In this document: positions 8,427-18,000 of the stretch, piece by piece
Layout: the number at the start of each line of letters is the position of its first letter
How positions within the stretch are numbered: position 1 is the stretch's first letter
From: Planctomycetota bacterium
GTDB taxonomy: Bacteria > Planctomycetota > MHYJ01 > WSZJ01 > JACPWG01
DNA length: 64,000 nt
Assembly (NCBI GenBank): GCA_016197205.1
Contig: JACPWG010000026.1
Span: forward strand, 1 to 64,000
Direction of reading: 5' to 3'
Position numbers and translations under genes: made by a program
Notes under the pieces: model-generated
Seen by the model: only the letters and a program-made list of their open reading frames with translations
Database searches by the model: none
What the model was told of the DNA's origin: nothing

Positions 8427-9314
8427 ATGAGCATCAAGCTGCCAGGGAGCGGGACACTTCCCCGACGGACGCACGCGCGCGCCGCGTTTCTGACGCTGAC
8501 CATCGTCGGCCTTGCGGCGCTGGCCGCCGGCTGCGGCGCCTCGCGCATGCAGTCGGTCGCCCGTTCCTCGCCCACGGACGGCCACGGCGACCTCTCGGAG
8601 GACGCGGCGAGCGCCGAGTCTCGCCCGGGACTCGGCACGTCTTGGGGCGAGACTCGTCACTCGGCGATCCGCCCCGTTGCGTTCGAGCGCGCGAACCCCA
8701 CGACTCCCACGGTCGTCGCCACCCTCTACTACGACGACCGGGAAGGCGTAGAGGCGATGGCCGGCCGGCTCCGCGGCAATCGGATCGCCGAGGCGGCCTT
8801 CCCGGTGGCGGGCATCGGCGTCACCGTCTCCCTCCGAGACGGGTCCGGTGACAACCTGCCCGCCGTCCACGCCGGCCCCCGCGACTGCGTCGTGGGCGAA
8901 AGCGGTTCGCGCTACGTCCTCCACTTCAGGAATCGGTCCGACCTGCTCCTGGAAATCGTCGCGTCGGTGGACGGGCTCGATGTCTGGGACGGCCGGCCCG
9001 CCTCCTACGCGAAGCGCGGCTATCTGCTCCGCCCGCGCGGCGAGCTGACGATCGACGGCTGGCGGCGCAGCGACGTGGAGGTGGCCGCGTTCCGGTTCGG
9101 CTCGGTGCGCGATTCGTACGCCGCCCGGATGGGCTCGGCTCGAAACGTCGGAGTGATCGGCGTGGCCGTTTTCCATGAACGCGGGGCGAACCCGGGCGGT
9201 GCGCGGACCGAGGACGAGGTCTGCCGCCGGCTGACCGCCGATCCGTTTCCGGGCAGCAAATACGCCCAGCCGCCGCCCGGCACCCGAAGCGACGACTGGG
9301 ACAGGCGGCGATGA
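8427..9314 (+). CDS. Outer-envelope lipoprotein of unknown function
   Basis: AGGAGG lies 5 nt before the ATG. The 295-residue product starts with a basic segment and a hydrophobic helix ending in the lipobox LAAGC, so it should be a lipoprotein. A linker follows, then a beta-rich domain. Its most distinctive part is the C-terminal half (blocks VDGLDVWDGRPASYAKRGYL, VAAFRFGSV, SYAARMG, NVGVIGVAVF). I associate these blocks with a conserved but uncharacterised family also found in proteobacteria; that is from memory. No catalytic motif is seen. The gene converges with the SYLF lipoprotein gene 43 bp away. A GC-rich inverted sequence near 9318-9333 could end transcription. Confidence 0.7.
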   Translation: MSIKLPGSGTLPRRTHARAAFLTLTIVGLAALAAGCGASRMQSVARSSPTDGHGDLSEDAASAESRPGLGTSWGETRHSAIRPVAFERANPTTPTVVATLYYDDREGVEAMAGRLRGNRIAEAAFPVAGIGVTVSLRDGSGDNLPAVHAGPRDCVVGESGSRYVLHFRNRSDLLLEIVASVDGLDVWDGRPASYAKRGYLLRPRGELTIDGWRRSDVEVAAFRFGSVRDSYAARMGSARNVGVIGVAVFHERGANPGGARTEDEVCRRLTADPFPGSKYAQPPPGTRSDDWDRRR

Positions 9315-9357
9315 GGCGGCCCCGCGGGCCGGCCCCCAACAGGGTTCCGCCCCTCTT

Positions 9358-9924
9358 CTAGCTCCCGGCCGGGGCGCCCTCCGCGATCGGGTCCCACGTG
9401 AACTGCTGACCGCCGAGGGAGGCCTCGAACATCAGCCCGCCCTTCGTCATGGTGAAGACGGCGATCCCGTCCGTGTACTTGGCGCTGGCCGCGGCACCGG
9501 CCCGCATCGCGACCGCGGAAGCGTTCGCGGAGAATTTCAGCCTCCCGTTCCGGAAGTTGTCGAGGCTCGCCGCGTTTTCGAAAACGACCAGTTCGGCGAA
9601 CGTCTGCCCTCCGAGCTGCGCTCCGATGGTGACTTGCGAGAGCTTGCTGTGGGCGACCGGCCGTCCTTGTTCATAGACGACCCCCCAGCCCTCGGCGCCG
9701 CCGATGCCGATGCCCCCCTTCCCTACCGACGGGAAGAGCACGTAGGCATAGGCTCGCGCGAGGAAGTCGCCCATGCCCGGGTCCTCGCGCAGATAGCGGT
9801 TGTAGGTCACCGCCACGTCGTCCTGCAGCTCGGCGCGTCCGGAACTGGTGGTGGGCGCGGTGCTGCAGCTCGCGAGCGTGAGCGCGAGAAGTGCGAACGG
9901 ACCCACAAACAATGCGTGCTTCAT
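9358..9924 (-). CDS. SYLF-domain lipoprotein
   Basis: The 188-residue protein has a short signal with lipobox LASC (cysteine near residue 20), then a typical bacterial SYLF (Ysc84-like) domain. Landmarks are YAYVLFPSVGKGGIGIGGA, GWGVVYE, GAQLGGQTFAELVVF, then SANASAVAMRAGAAASA and GLMFEASLGGQQFTW. Length and motif order match the family, whose members bind lipid; the bacterial function is unknown. Lipidation places it in the cell envelope. It is transcribed toward the convergent lipoprotein gene ending at 9314. No other SYLF or envelope-stress gene is adjacent. Confidence 0.88.
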   Translation of the reverse strand: MKHALFVGPFALLALTLASCSTAPTTSSGRAELQDDVAVTYNRYLREDPGMGDFLARAYAYVLFPSVGKGGIGIGGAEGWGVVYEQGRPVAHSKLSQVTIGAQLGGQTFAELVVFENAASLDNFRNGRLKFSANASAVAMRAGAAASAKYTDGIAVFTMTKGGLMFEASLGGQQFTWDPIAEGAPAGS

Positions 9925-10361
9925 GACGGCCCCCGATCAAAGGTGTTTCCAGAGATCCTTTCCCGCGAACGCATGAAGACATTCACCCCTGCATTCTACC
10001 ACACGCTCGGCATTCGGGGAAGGTCACTCCCACGAAAGGCTGTGCAGGGGCTGCAAGCCGCGGGCCGCCATCGACTCGCCTGCTGGAACTTCGCCCCGCA
10101 AATATGGTACAGTTTCGGCTGGCCTGGGTCGTCGTAGGATCCGGCAGGTTCGCAGCGCGGCAGTGCGGCAGCCAAGCGACGACGGAACCACAGATTTCCC
10201 AGATTAACGACGATTTCACAGATTCGTAATCTGTGTAATCTCGTTGAATCTGTGAAATCTGTGGTTTTCGTGGTGCTCGACCAAAGTAGAATTGTCGCAA
10301 GAAAACGAACTTCGAACGGTTAGCGACGCAGGGAGGGGACCGCTTTGGGGGGGTATGCTCC
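9925..10361. other. Intergenic region with 81-bp hairpin inside a duplicated segment
   Basis: No gene is seen. Two blocks (about 10151-10192 and 10285-10313) match, in order, the sequence upstream of the patatin gene (12031-12069 and 12093-12120). In this copy the 81-bp hairpin element lies between the two blocks; in the other it does not. Confidence 0.55.
10186..10266. repeat. 81-bp dispersed hairpin element, copy 1
   Basis: The element begins AACCACAGATTTC and ends GAAATCTGTGGTT, and the arms pair over most of their length with a turn near 10226. A second 81-bp element with the same ends lies at 59266-59346. The sequence is AT-rich against its surroundings and has no coding capacity. The family could be a MITE or a REP-like element. 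Confidence 0.7.
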
Positions 10362-11996
10362 ATGTCGATGGAACAGGCGCAGTCCATGCCCGGCCACCCG
10401 CTCCGTTCTTTTCGCCCGACGCAAAGCCGCCGTGTCCTCTGCATCTTCCCGGCCTACAGCAAAGCCTTCGGGACTTTCGATCACGCCTTCCCGTTGATGG
10501 GCCGGGTCAAGGCCTTCATGCCGCCCCAAGGCATCCTCCTGATTGCGGCGCTCCTCCCCCGCGGGTGGGAGGTGCGGTTCGTCGATGAGAACATCCGGCG
10601 CGCGACCGCGGACGAAATGGAGTGGGCGGACGCGGTCTTCCTCTCCGGGATGCACATTCAACGCGCCCAGATCCAGGACCTGACGCGGCGCGCCCACCAG
10701 GCGGGCAAGGTCGTGGCGCTCGGGGGACCCTCGGTTTCCGCCGCGCCGGAGCTGTATCCCGACGTGGACCTGCTCCACTGCGGCGAGTCGGGCGACGCGA
10801 CCCTCGCCCTGTTTCAGCGGCTCGACGAGACCGTCGCGCGGCCCGCCGCCCAGATGCTTTATCGGACGGCAAATCGTCTGCCGCTCACCGAGTTCCCCTC
10901 GCCCGCCTACTCCCGGATCGATCTCCTGGAATACCTGCTCGGCAACATCCAATTCTCGAGCGGCTGCCCTTTCACGTGCGAGTTCTGCGACATCCCCGCC
11001 CTCTACGGTCGGAACCCGAGGCTGAAGACGGCTGCCCAGGTTCTCGACGAGCTCGAGCAGCTCGCGGACGGCGGCACGCCTTCGATCTATTTCGTAGACG
11101 ACAATTTCATCGGAAATGCGAAGGCCGCGCTGGAGCTCCTCCCCCACCTCGTGGAGTGGCAGAAGCGCCACGACTACAGCGTCCGGCTCTCGTGCGAAGC
11201 CACCCTCAACCTGGCCGGCTACCCGCAAGTCCTGGAGTTGATGCGCGAAGCGGGCATCGTCCACGTCTTCTGCGGCATCGAGACTCCCGAGCCGGAAGCC
11301 CTGCGCGCGATGCGGAAGACCCAGAACCTGCGCTCCCCGATTCTCGAGGCGGTCGCCACGCTGAACCGCTACGGCATCGAGGTGGCTTCCGGGATCATCC
11401 TCGGCCTCGACACGGACACGCCCGAGACCCCCCAGGCGATCCTCGACTTCGTGGAGGCGTCGCAGATCCCCATCGTGACGCCCAACCTGCTCGTGGCCCT
11501 GCCGAACACCCCGCTGTACGAGCGTCTGAAGCGGGAAGGCCGGCTCGTGCCCGACGAGGGGCGCGACTCGAACATCCGGTATTTGCGCCCCTACGAGGAG
11601 GTCGTGGGGGACTGGAAGCGGTTGATCCGGGAGCTGTACGAGCCGTCCCGGATCTACGCGCGCTACGCGACCCAGGGGGTGCGCACGTATCCGCATCGCA
11701 AGCGGCCCGACCGACCGCTCGAACAGCTCACGTGGCGAAACGTGAAACGCGCCACCGGGGTGATGGCGCGGCTCTTCTGGCACGTCGGGCTGCGCGGCGA
11801 CTATCGCCGAGAGTTCTGGCGCATGGCCTGGCGAGAGGGGCGCTCCGGCAACGTGGAGAGCCTCTTCCAGACCGCGATGATCGCGCACCACCTGATCACG
11901 TTTGGTCGCGAGTGCATGACCCGCGAGACGCAGGCCTCGGCCTATTCCGCGCGAACCGTGGACGCGCCCCCGGTGGCGCTGTCGACGGCGCCTTGA
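10362..11996 (+). CDS. hpnP: B12-binding radical SAM methylase, hopanoid C-2 methylase (HpnP)-like
   Basis: The 544-residue protein starts with a cobalamin-binding-like Rossmann domain (about 25-160). The radical SAM core carries the cluster motif C202-x3-C206-x2-C209 within SSGCPFTCEFCDIP. The DUF4070-type C-terminus follows. Many blocks match what I know of HpnP: MPPQGILLIAALLP, FVDENIRRAT, SGMHIQR, YFVDDNFIGN, CGIETPEPEALRAM, SGIILGLDTDTPET. HpnP methylates hopanoids at C-2 using SAM and cobalamin. No hopanoid cyclase or other hpn gene is near, so the substrate is unproven and a related class B methylase is possible. The start could be either of the ATGs at 10362 and 10368; no strong ribosome site distinguishes them. 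Confidence 0.75.
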   Translation: MSMEQAQSMPGHPLRSFRPTQSRRVLCIFPAYSKAFGTFDHAFPLMGRVKAFMPPQGILLIAALLPRGWEVRFVDENIRRATADEMEWADAVFLSGMHIQRAQIQDLTRRAHQAGKVVALGGPSVSAAPELYPDVDLLHCGESGDATLALFQRLDETVARPAAQMLYRTANRLPLTEFPSPAYSRIDLLEYLLGNIQFSSGCPFTCEFCDIPALYGRNPRLKTAAQVLDELEQLADGGTPSIYFVDDNFIGNAKAALELLPHLVEWQKRHDYSVRLSCEATLNLAGYPQVLELMREAGIVHVFCGIETPEPEALRAMRKTQNLRSPILEAVATLNRYGIEVASGIILGLDTDTPETPQAILDFVEASQIPIVTPNLLVALPNTPLYERLKREGRLVPDEGRDSNIRYLRPYEEVVGDWKRLIRELYEPSRIYARYATQGVRTYPHRKRPDRPLEQLTWRNVKRATGVMARLFWHVGLRGDYRREFWRMAWREGRSGNVESLFQTAMIAHHLITFGRECMTRETQASAYSARTVDAPPVALSTAP

Positions 11997-12030
11997 CGCG
12001 AGTCCGCAACCGAACCGGCGTTCGTACAGG

Positions 12031-12120
12031 GCGCGGCGGGGCAGCAGCCGAGCGACGACGAAACCACGGCTTTCTCCGGCGCCCAACAAGGGTAAAAATT
12101 GTCGCGAGGAAACGAATTCT
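12031..12120 (+). repeat. Duplicated upstream segment, copy without the hairpin
   Basis: Blocks 12031-12069 and 12093-12120 match 10151-10192 and 10285-10313, upstream of the radical SAM gene. Shared cores are AGCGACGACG with AACCAC, and AATTGTCGC followed by AAACGAA. Two neighbouring genes therefore carry a related 5' region, which may hold shared control elements or be an old mobile repeat. Confidence 0.5.
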
Positions 12121-12151
12121 AGCGACCTGGTCGTGTACAGGAGGGCATGGA

Positions 12152-13108
12152 ATGGCCGAGATCCGCAACCTGGTGTTCGAAGGGGGAGGCGTGCGCGGCG
12201 CGGCCTACGGAGGCGCCGTGCAAGTCCTCGAAAAAAAGGGCGCGCTCGCCCGCGTGGCCCGCATCGCAGGGACCTCCGTGGGGTCGATCACCGCGACCTT
12301 TCTCGCCACGGGCGGGGGGAGCGCGGGGCTGCTCGAGTGGATTCGCCACACCGACTTTCGCACGTTTCTCGACGGCTTCGGCGGCGTGCTCGGCAACTCC
12401 GTCCGCATCCTCGAACACCACGGCATGCACGCGGGCGAGGAGATGATCGCCATCCTGAAGCGCAACATCGGGCGCTTCTCCGGCGACCCGGAGCTGACTT
12501 TCCGGGGGCTGTCCGAGCGGGTCTCGCGCGAGCCTGGCCGGTTCGCCCAGCTCTTCGTGATCGCGTCCAACCTGACGAAACAGCGGGCCCAGGTGCTGAG
12601 CGCGGCAACCACCCCGGACGTGCCGCTCTGGCTGGCGGTGCGGGCGTCGGTCAGCATCCCCCTGATCTTCGAGCCGGTCAAGATCAACGGCGACCTCTTC
12701 GTGGACGGCGGCCTCTCCTGGAACTATGCGATCGACCTCTTCGACCATGACGAGGTGGGCCCGACGAGACCCTGCGCCCGCCGCCCCGGCAACGACGAGA
12801 CGCTCGGCTTCGTGCTCTGGAACAAGGCGGAGACCGCCGGTCGCGGGTTTGCCGTGCGCGACCGCTCGGTGGTCTCGCTCACCGATTTCCTGAGCGCCCT
12901 CGGGGGCTTCATGTACGAGGAGGCCAACCGGCGGCACATCCACCCCGACGACCTCGCCCGGTCGGTCTTCATCGACGATCTCGGCATTTCCTCCACCTCC
13001 TTCGACGAGCCGCCGGAGCGGATCGAGGCCCTCATCGCCAGCGGGAGCGCGGCCATGGAGGGCTTTCTGGCGGAGCGTCAGGCGGGTGGAGGGCCGGGGC
13101 GGGCGTGA
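12152..13108 (+). CDS. Patatin-like phospholipase
   Basis: AGGAGGG precedes ATG 12152 by 6 nt. The 318-residue protein has all patatin elements: the oxyanion loop FEGGGVRG (9-16), the nucleophile elbow GTSVGS with Ser42, and the catalytic Asp185 in DGG. This Ser-Asp dyad hydrolyses acyl esters of phospholipids. There is no signal peptide, so it is cytoplasmic or peripheral. It follows the HpnP-like gene by 155 bp and shares a duplicated 5' segment with it, which suggests a lipid-related pair, but this is inference. The region 13109-13392 downstream holds only a palindromic repeat at 13280-13304. Confidence 0.88.
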   Translation: MAEIRNLVFEGGGVRGAAYGGAVQVLEKKGALARVARIAGTSVGSITATFLATGGGSAGLLEWIRHTDFRTFLDGFGGVLGNSVRILEHHGMHAGEEMIAILKRNIGRFSGDPELTFRGLSERVSREPGRFAQLFVIASNLTKQRAQVLSAATTPDVPLWLAVRASVSIPLIFEPVKINGDLFVDGGLSWNYAIDLFDHDEVGPTRPCARRPGNDETLGFVLWNKAETAGRGFAVRDRSVVSLTDFLSALGGFMYEEANRRHIHPDDLARSVFIDDLGISSTSFDEPPERIEALIASGSAAMEGFLAERQAGGGPGRA

Positions 13109-13279
13109 GGGGGTGCAGCCGACGAGGGCCTTGAGGTTTCAAGAAGGGTCCACGCGGGGGCGCCAGGACCCTCTCTTCGACCTCGCGGAGTCCCGGGGCG
13201 CGGGGCTGCCAGGCCACACCGAGGGGTGACTGGACCTGGCAGCCGGTGGAAGGTCTCGAAGCTCCGCGCGAGTACGGGC

Positions 13280-13304
13280 GCAGGGCGGAAGCCCTGCACC
13301 ACAA
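13280..13304. repeat. Short palindromic repeat
   Basis: A motif built around GCAGGGCGGAAGCCCTGC followed by ACCACAA, nearly identical to 6620-6647. Its self-complementary centre suggests a REP-like hairpin between the patatin gene and the convergent HEAT-repeat gene. Confidence 0.45.
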
Positions 13305-13392
13305 GAGCCGGGTTCCGCACGACAGCCGATCCTTGGGTCGTCAAACCGACCACCGGGACGCTCGGGAACAGCCGGCCTTCCGACTCGCCGGC

Positions 13393-15000
13393 TCATCGGC
13401 CGATGGCGACGAGCGCGTGCGCGGCAACGCATCGGACCGCCCAGTCGGGGTCGTGCAGCGTCCACGTCAACGCGGGCACGGCGTTTCGCGCCGCGGGCCC
13501 CATTTCGCTCAGCGCTTCGGCCACGCGCAGACGGACCATCGGGCTCGACGCAGCCAGTTCTCGAACCAAACACGCTACCGGCGCCTCGCCGTCTCCGTCG
13601 ACTCGCCACAGCGCCAGTGCGGCCTCCACGCGAAGCATGGGCAGGGGATCCGACAGGGCGCGCCGCAGGACTCCGGCCGCCCCGCGGACAGCCGGCCGCA
13701 ATTCCCCGAGATAGAGGATCGAGCGGCGTCTGAGCCACGCCTCCCGGTCTTCAACCGCCTTCGTAAGGGACGACAGCGCCTCCGCGTCCTGCGTAAGGGC
13801 GTAGAGCGCGAAGGCCGCACTCAGCCTGACATTCGCATTTCGGTCGCCGAAGGCATGCCTGAGCGCGGGTACGGCGTTCAGCGCGCGCGGACCGAGCCTG
13901 CCGAGCGCTTCGGCGGCGAGCCAACGACCGTCGGCCGCTTCGTTCGCCAGCAGCCTGCAAAGGTCGGCCTCCGCCTCGACCGCCGCGGGCCCTACCTTCC
14001 CGAGCGCGAGAATCGCCCACTCACGAATGATCCGATCATCGTCGGAGAGCGACCTGCGCAACGCCGGAACGGCTTCACCCGCCTCGGGGCCAAGCCGTCC
14101 CAAGGTCTGGATCGCGAGGCTCCGCGCTTCGCGATCGGGATGCGCGAGGGCCGCGATCAGGTCCGGCAGGACCGCTCTCGCAGCTCGGCCGAGTCTTCCG
14201 AGCGCATTCGCCGCCGAAGCCCGAGGGCCGGCGCTTCCCGCGCTCGCCAGCTCGAGCAGTGCGCGAGCCGCCTCTCCACCTTGCGGATCCGCGTTGGCAA
14301 GCGCCTGCGCAGCGGCTACCCGCACGTCCTCGCTCGGGTCGTGCAGCGCCCGCAGCAGCGCCTGCACCGCGTCGCCGGACACCGGTCCGAGGACGCCGAG
14401 CTCTTCCGCAACGATCGCACGCACCTGCTCATCGCGGTCGTTCAGCGCGGCGAGCATGGCCGGAAGCGCGGGTTGCGCCGCAGGACCCAGGCGACCCAAG
14501 GCCAGCGCAGCATTCACGCGAACGAGAAAGTCCTCGTCCCCCAGCGCCTTCCCCAGCGCCATCGCGGCCTCCGCGGCGGCGGGCCCCAACCGGAAGAGGA
14601 CGTACGCGGTGACGGACCGGGTGTCGCCGGCGCCATCCTGGAGAAGCGGGAGCAAGAGCGGCAGGAGGGCCTCGCCCCCGCGTCCAAGCGCGAAGAGCGC
14701 CTTCGCCGCATGTTCGCGCACGAGCGGGTCCGTGTCCCTCAGTGCGCCGACCAGCGCGGGGAGCGCGGCGCTCGCCTGGTCGCCGGCGCCCGCGAGCGCT
14801 TCGGCCGCCCGGACGCGCACGGCCGGATCTGGATCGCGCAGTTCCGAGACCCAACCCGGGACCTCCGGCGACCGTGCCGATCCTCCTGAAGGATTCGTCT
14901 GGGCGAAGACAAAGCCCCCGCGGAGGGCAAGCAGGCACACGCAGGCGATGCCCGTCGTCGACGCCGTTCGACGCACTCCCACCACGCCGCCGTTCCTCAC
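13393..15000 (-). CDS. Exported HEAT-repeat protein
   Basis: The GTG start at 15000 overlaps the TGA of the TPR kinase gene (GTGA overlap), with AAGGGG upstream inside that gene, so the two are translationally coupled. The 535-residue product begins with a signal-like segment (about 10-30, ending near FAQ). It then consists of about 13 HEAT-type repeats of 37-38 residues, each with a VR..AA.ALG.LG-like core and an LPAL-like second helix. Such solenoids bind proteins; no enzymatic motif is present. Because it is coupled to a membrane kinase, it may be that kinase's exported partner or scaffold. It converges with the patatin gene. Confidence 0.8.
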   Translation of the reverse strand: MRNGGVVGVRRTASTTGIACVCLLALRGGFVFAQTNPSGGSARSPEVPGWVSELRDPDPAVRVRAAEALAGAGDQASAALPALVGALRDTDPLVREHAAKALFALGRGGEALLPLLLPLLQDGAGDTRSVTAYVLFRLGPAAAEAAMALGKALGDEDFLVRVNAALALGRLGPAAQPALPAMLAALNDRDEQVRAIVAEELGVLGPVSGDAVQALLRALHDPSEDVRVAAAQALANADPQGGEAARALLELASAGSAGPRASAANALGRLGRAARAVLPDLIAALAHPDREARSLAIQTLGRLGPEAGEAVPALRRSLSDDDRIIREWAILALGKVGPAAVEAEADLCRLLANEAADGRWLAAEALGRLGPRALNAVPALRHAFGDRNANVRLSAAFALYALTQDAEALSSLTKAVEDREAWLRRRSILYLGELRPAVRGAAGVLRRALSDPLPMLRVEAALALWRVDGDGEAPVACLVRELAASSPMVRLRVAEALSEMGPAARNAVPALTWTLHDPDWAVRCVAAHALVAIGR

Positions 15001-18000
15001 TTGCCCCCCTTCCCGACCTTCTCCCGCGCGTGCGCCAGCCACTCGCGCAGCACCGGCGGCGCGTCGGCGGCGGCGGCGAGCGCGGCCTCGTAGTCGGCCA
15101 GCGCCTCCGGCCACCGCTCGAGCTTCTCCAGGACTTGCCCCCGGTTCGCGCGCACGCGCCAGGCGCCCGGGCTGCGCTCCAGCACCGAGCCGAAAGCGGC
15201 CAGTGCGCGTTCGTGAAAGGCGCGCCCGTCCCGACCCGCCGCGGCCTCCGCGTCCCCGATCGACTTCGAGCACGCCCCGCGGCACGCGAGCGCCTCGGCA
15301 TCCGCGGGCTGCCTGCGGACCAACTCGTCCCAGGCCGCGGCCGCCTGCTCCCACGCGGCGCGCGCCGCCCCGGATTCGCCGCCCCGCGCGGCCTCCGTGT
15401 CCCCCAGGCCCTGCAGCAAGAAGGCCCGACACCGCTGGACGCCCGCGTGCGAGGGATTTCGACGCAGCGCGTCCTCGTAGTCCGCGATCGCCGCGCGGAA
15501 GCCCGGCCTCGGGTCCTCTCCGCGCGCGCCGGCCGCCTCCGCAAGCGAGCGACGCGCATTTCCCCGGTTGAGGTACGCGGACACGAACTCCGGGTTGACC
15601 TTCAGCGCTTCGTCGAAATCGGCGATCGCCCGGTCGTAGCTCGGCCGCGGGTCTCCGCCGCGCGCAGCCTCGGCCTGGGCTACCTTCAGGAAAACGACGC
15701 CGCGATTGTTCAACGCCGGCGCGAAGCCCGGCAGCCGCCGCAACGCTTCGCCGAGCTCGGCGGCCGCACGCTCATACGAAGGCCGCGGGTCCTGTCGCGC
15801 CGCGCTCTCGGCGTCCCCGAGCGACTGCCAGGTCGTACCCCGGTTGACGTACGCTTCGGCGGCCTCGGGCGTCAGCCGCAGGGACTCGTCGAGGTCCGCC
15901 AGTGCATGACGGAACGACGCCCGCGCATCCGTTCCCCGCCGCGTCTCCAAGTTCCCCAGGCTCAACCACGCCGACGCCCGATTGTTGTACGCGCGACCGT
16001 TGGTCGGGTCCCGGCGCAGGGTCTCGCCGTAGTCCCGGATCGCGGCCTCGTACTCGGGCCGCGGGTCCTCCCCACGGGCCTCGAGGGCCGTGCCGAGCCC
16101 ACGGTGGGCAACGCCCCGATTCATGAGAAAGACCGGCTCCTCCGGTAATAGTCGTAGGGCCGCCTCCACCTCCTCCAACTCGCGGCGGAAGCAGGCCGCC
16201 GCGTCCCCCCCGCGCGCGGCCTCCGCCTCGCCGGCCAGGTGCCAGGCATTCGCGCGCCCGATGCGAAACGCTGTGTTCGCCGGCTCCCGGCGAATCCCCT
16301 CCGCGTAGTCCGCCACCGCCGTCGCCAGCACCGCCCTCGGGTCCACGCCTTTCCAGCGCGCCGTGACCGCGGCCCCAAACCGCAACAGTCCCCGGTGCCC
16401 GTATGCCTCCGCGTGCTCCGTGCGCACTTTGAGCACCTCGTCGGTGTCCGCGATGCCCGCTTCGAAGCGCTGCAACAGGTAACAGACCTTCGCATGGGCC
16501 AACAGCAGGTCGCACCGGAAGAAGCGCATCGCGCCGGTGGCGCCGGCGGCGGCGAGGCCCCGCTCAGCCTCCTCGTACCGCCCGCCCGCGAAGGCCTGGA
16601 TCGCCCCGAGGGCCGAGCGGAAATCCTCAGCGGTCCCGGCCCCCCAGAGGCGACTCGCAGCCGCCTGCTCCAGCAGCGTCCGCATGCGCTCGCGCAGTGT
16701 CCGGAGCTGCACCGAATCCGGCGGGGTCGCGCCGAACGCCAGCCCCCCGAGCGAGACCGTGAAGGCCGGCATCGGCAGGTCGACCAGGTAGGCCGACAAG
16801 TAGACCAGGGCTTCAAAAAAAGAACCGTAGGGGAGATCGGGATCCAGCTCGCGGGCCTTCCGCATCCAACTTCGACCTTCCTCCGGACGCGCGGCCAGCA
16901 GCCGCGCCCAGCCGGCCACCGCCAGCATGGCGGACTGCGAGGTCGCGTCCGCGGGCGTCTTTCGCATGAACTCTTCGATCGGCGGCCACAGGGCGTCCCC
17001 GGCCTTCAGCTTCGCCTCCACGCTCGTCGTCGAGTCGTAGAGCGAGCGCTCCAACTGCTCCAGCGTCGGCGCGAGCCAGGCCGCGCGCGCGAGGACGTCC
17101 TGCGCCAGGCCCGCCTTGCGGAGGGACTCGCGCGCCCCCGCTTCGGCCTCTTGCGCCTTGCGAAGGGCCGCGGCCGCCCCGTCGGCGCGTTGCTGCACCT
17201 CGTGGTCCGCCCAGTCGAACCCTTCGCGCGCGTCTGTGTTCGCACGGTCGAGGGCGAGCGCCTTCTGAAAAGCGTCCCGCGCCTCGTCCGCCCGGCCGCG
17301 CGCGCGGAACTCCCGGCCGAGGGCGAGCGCCAGCTCCGCGTCGTGCGCACGGCGTCCCCGTTCGACGACCCACTGCCCGCCCGCGATCGCCGCGACGACC
17401 ACGGCGCAGGCGACCGGCAGGACGACGGCGCGATGCTTCACGCCCTTCCGCAGGATGCGCGTCACGGCGGCGACAGGACGCGCGAGGATCGGCTCGCCGG
17501 CGAGGAAGCGCCCGATGTCCGCCGCGAGCTCGGCCGCGCTCAGGTATCGCCGGCTGAGGTCCTTTTCGAGGCACGTGAGACAGATCGTCTCCAGGTCCCG
17601 GTGCACGCGACCGGGACGACCGGCGGCCGCGGCGGCGCGACCGGGGGGCTCGGGATCTTTGGAAAGGATCGCGACGACGATCTGCACCGTGCCGGAACCG
17701 TCGAATGGGAAGCACCCGGTCAGGTATTCGTAGAGGATGACCCCGAGGCTCCAGACGTCGCTGCGCGGGCCGATCCGGTCCGCCTGCGCGTCGGCCTGCT
17801 CGGGGGACATGAAGTGCGGCGTGCCCATGACCGCGCCGGAGACGGTCATGCCGCGCGCGCCCGCGTCACGCACTTCCTTCGCCAAGCCGAAATCACCGAC
17901 ATACGGGCGGCCGGCGGCGTCGAGGAGGATGTTCGCGGGCTTGACGTCGCGATGGATGACCCCGGCCTCGTGCGCGGCGTGGAGGGCAAGCGCGACTTCC

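Noticed and set aside
10622-12151. Alternative frame running through the HpnP-like gene into the patatin gene
   Set aside because: Only the part from 12152 on encodes protein (patatin) and has a ribosome site; upstream it is Arg/Pro shadow.
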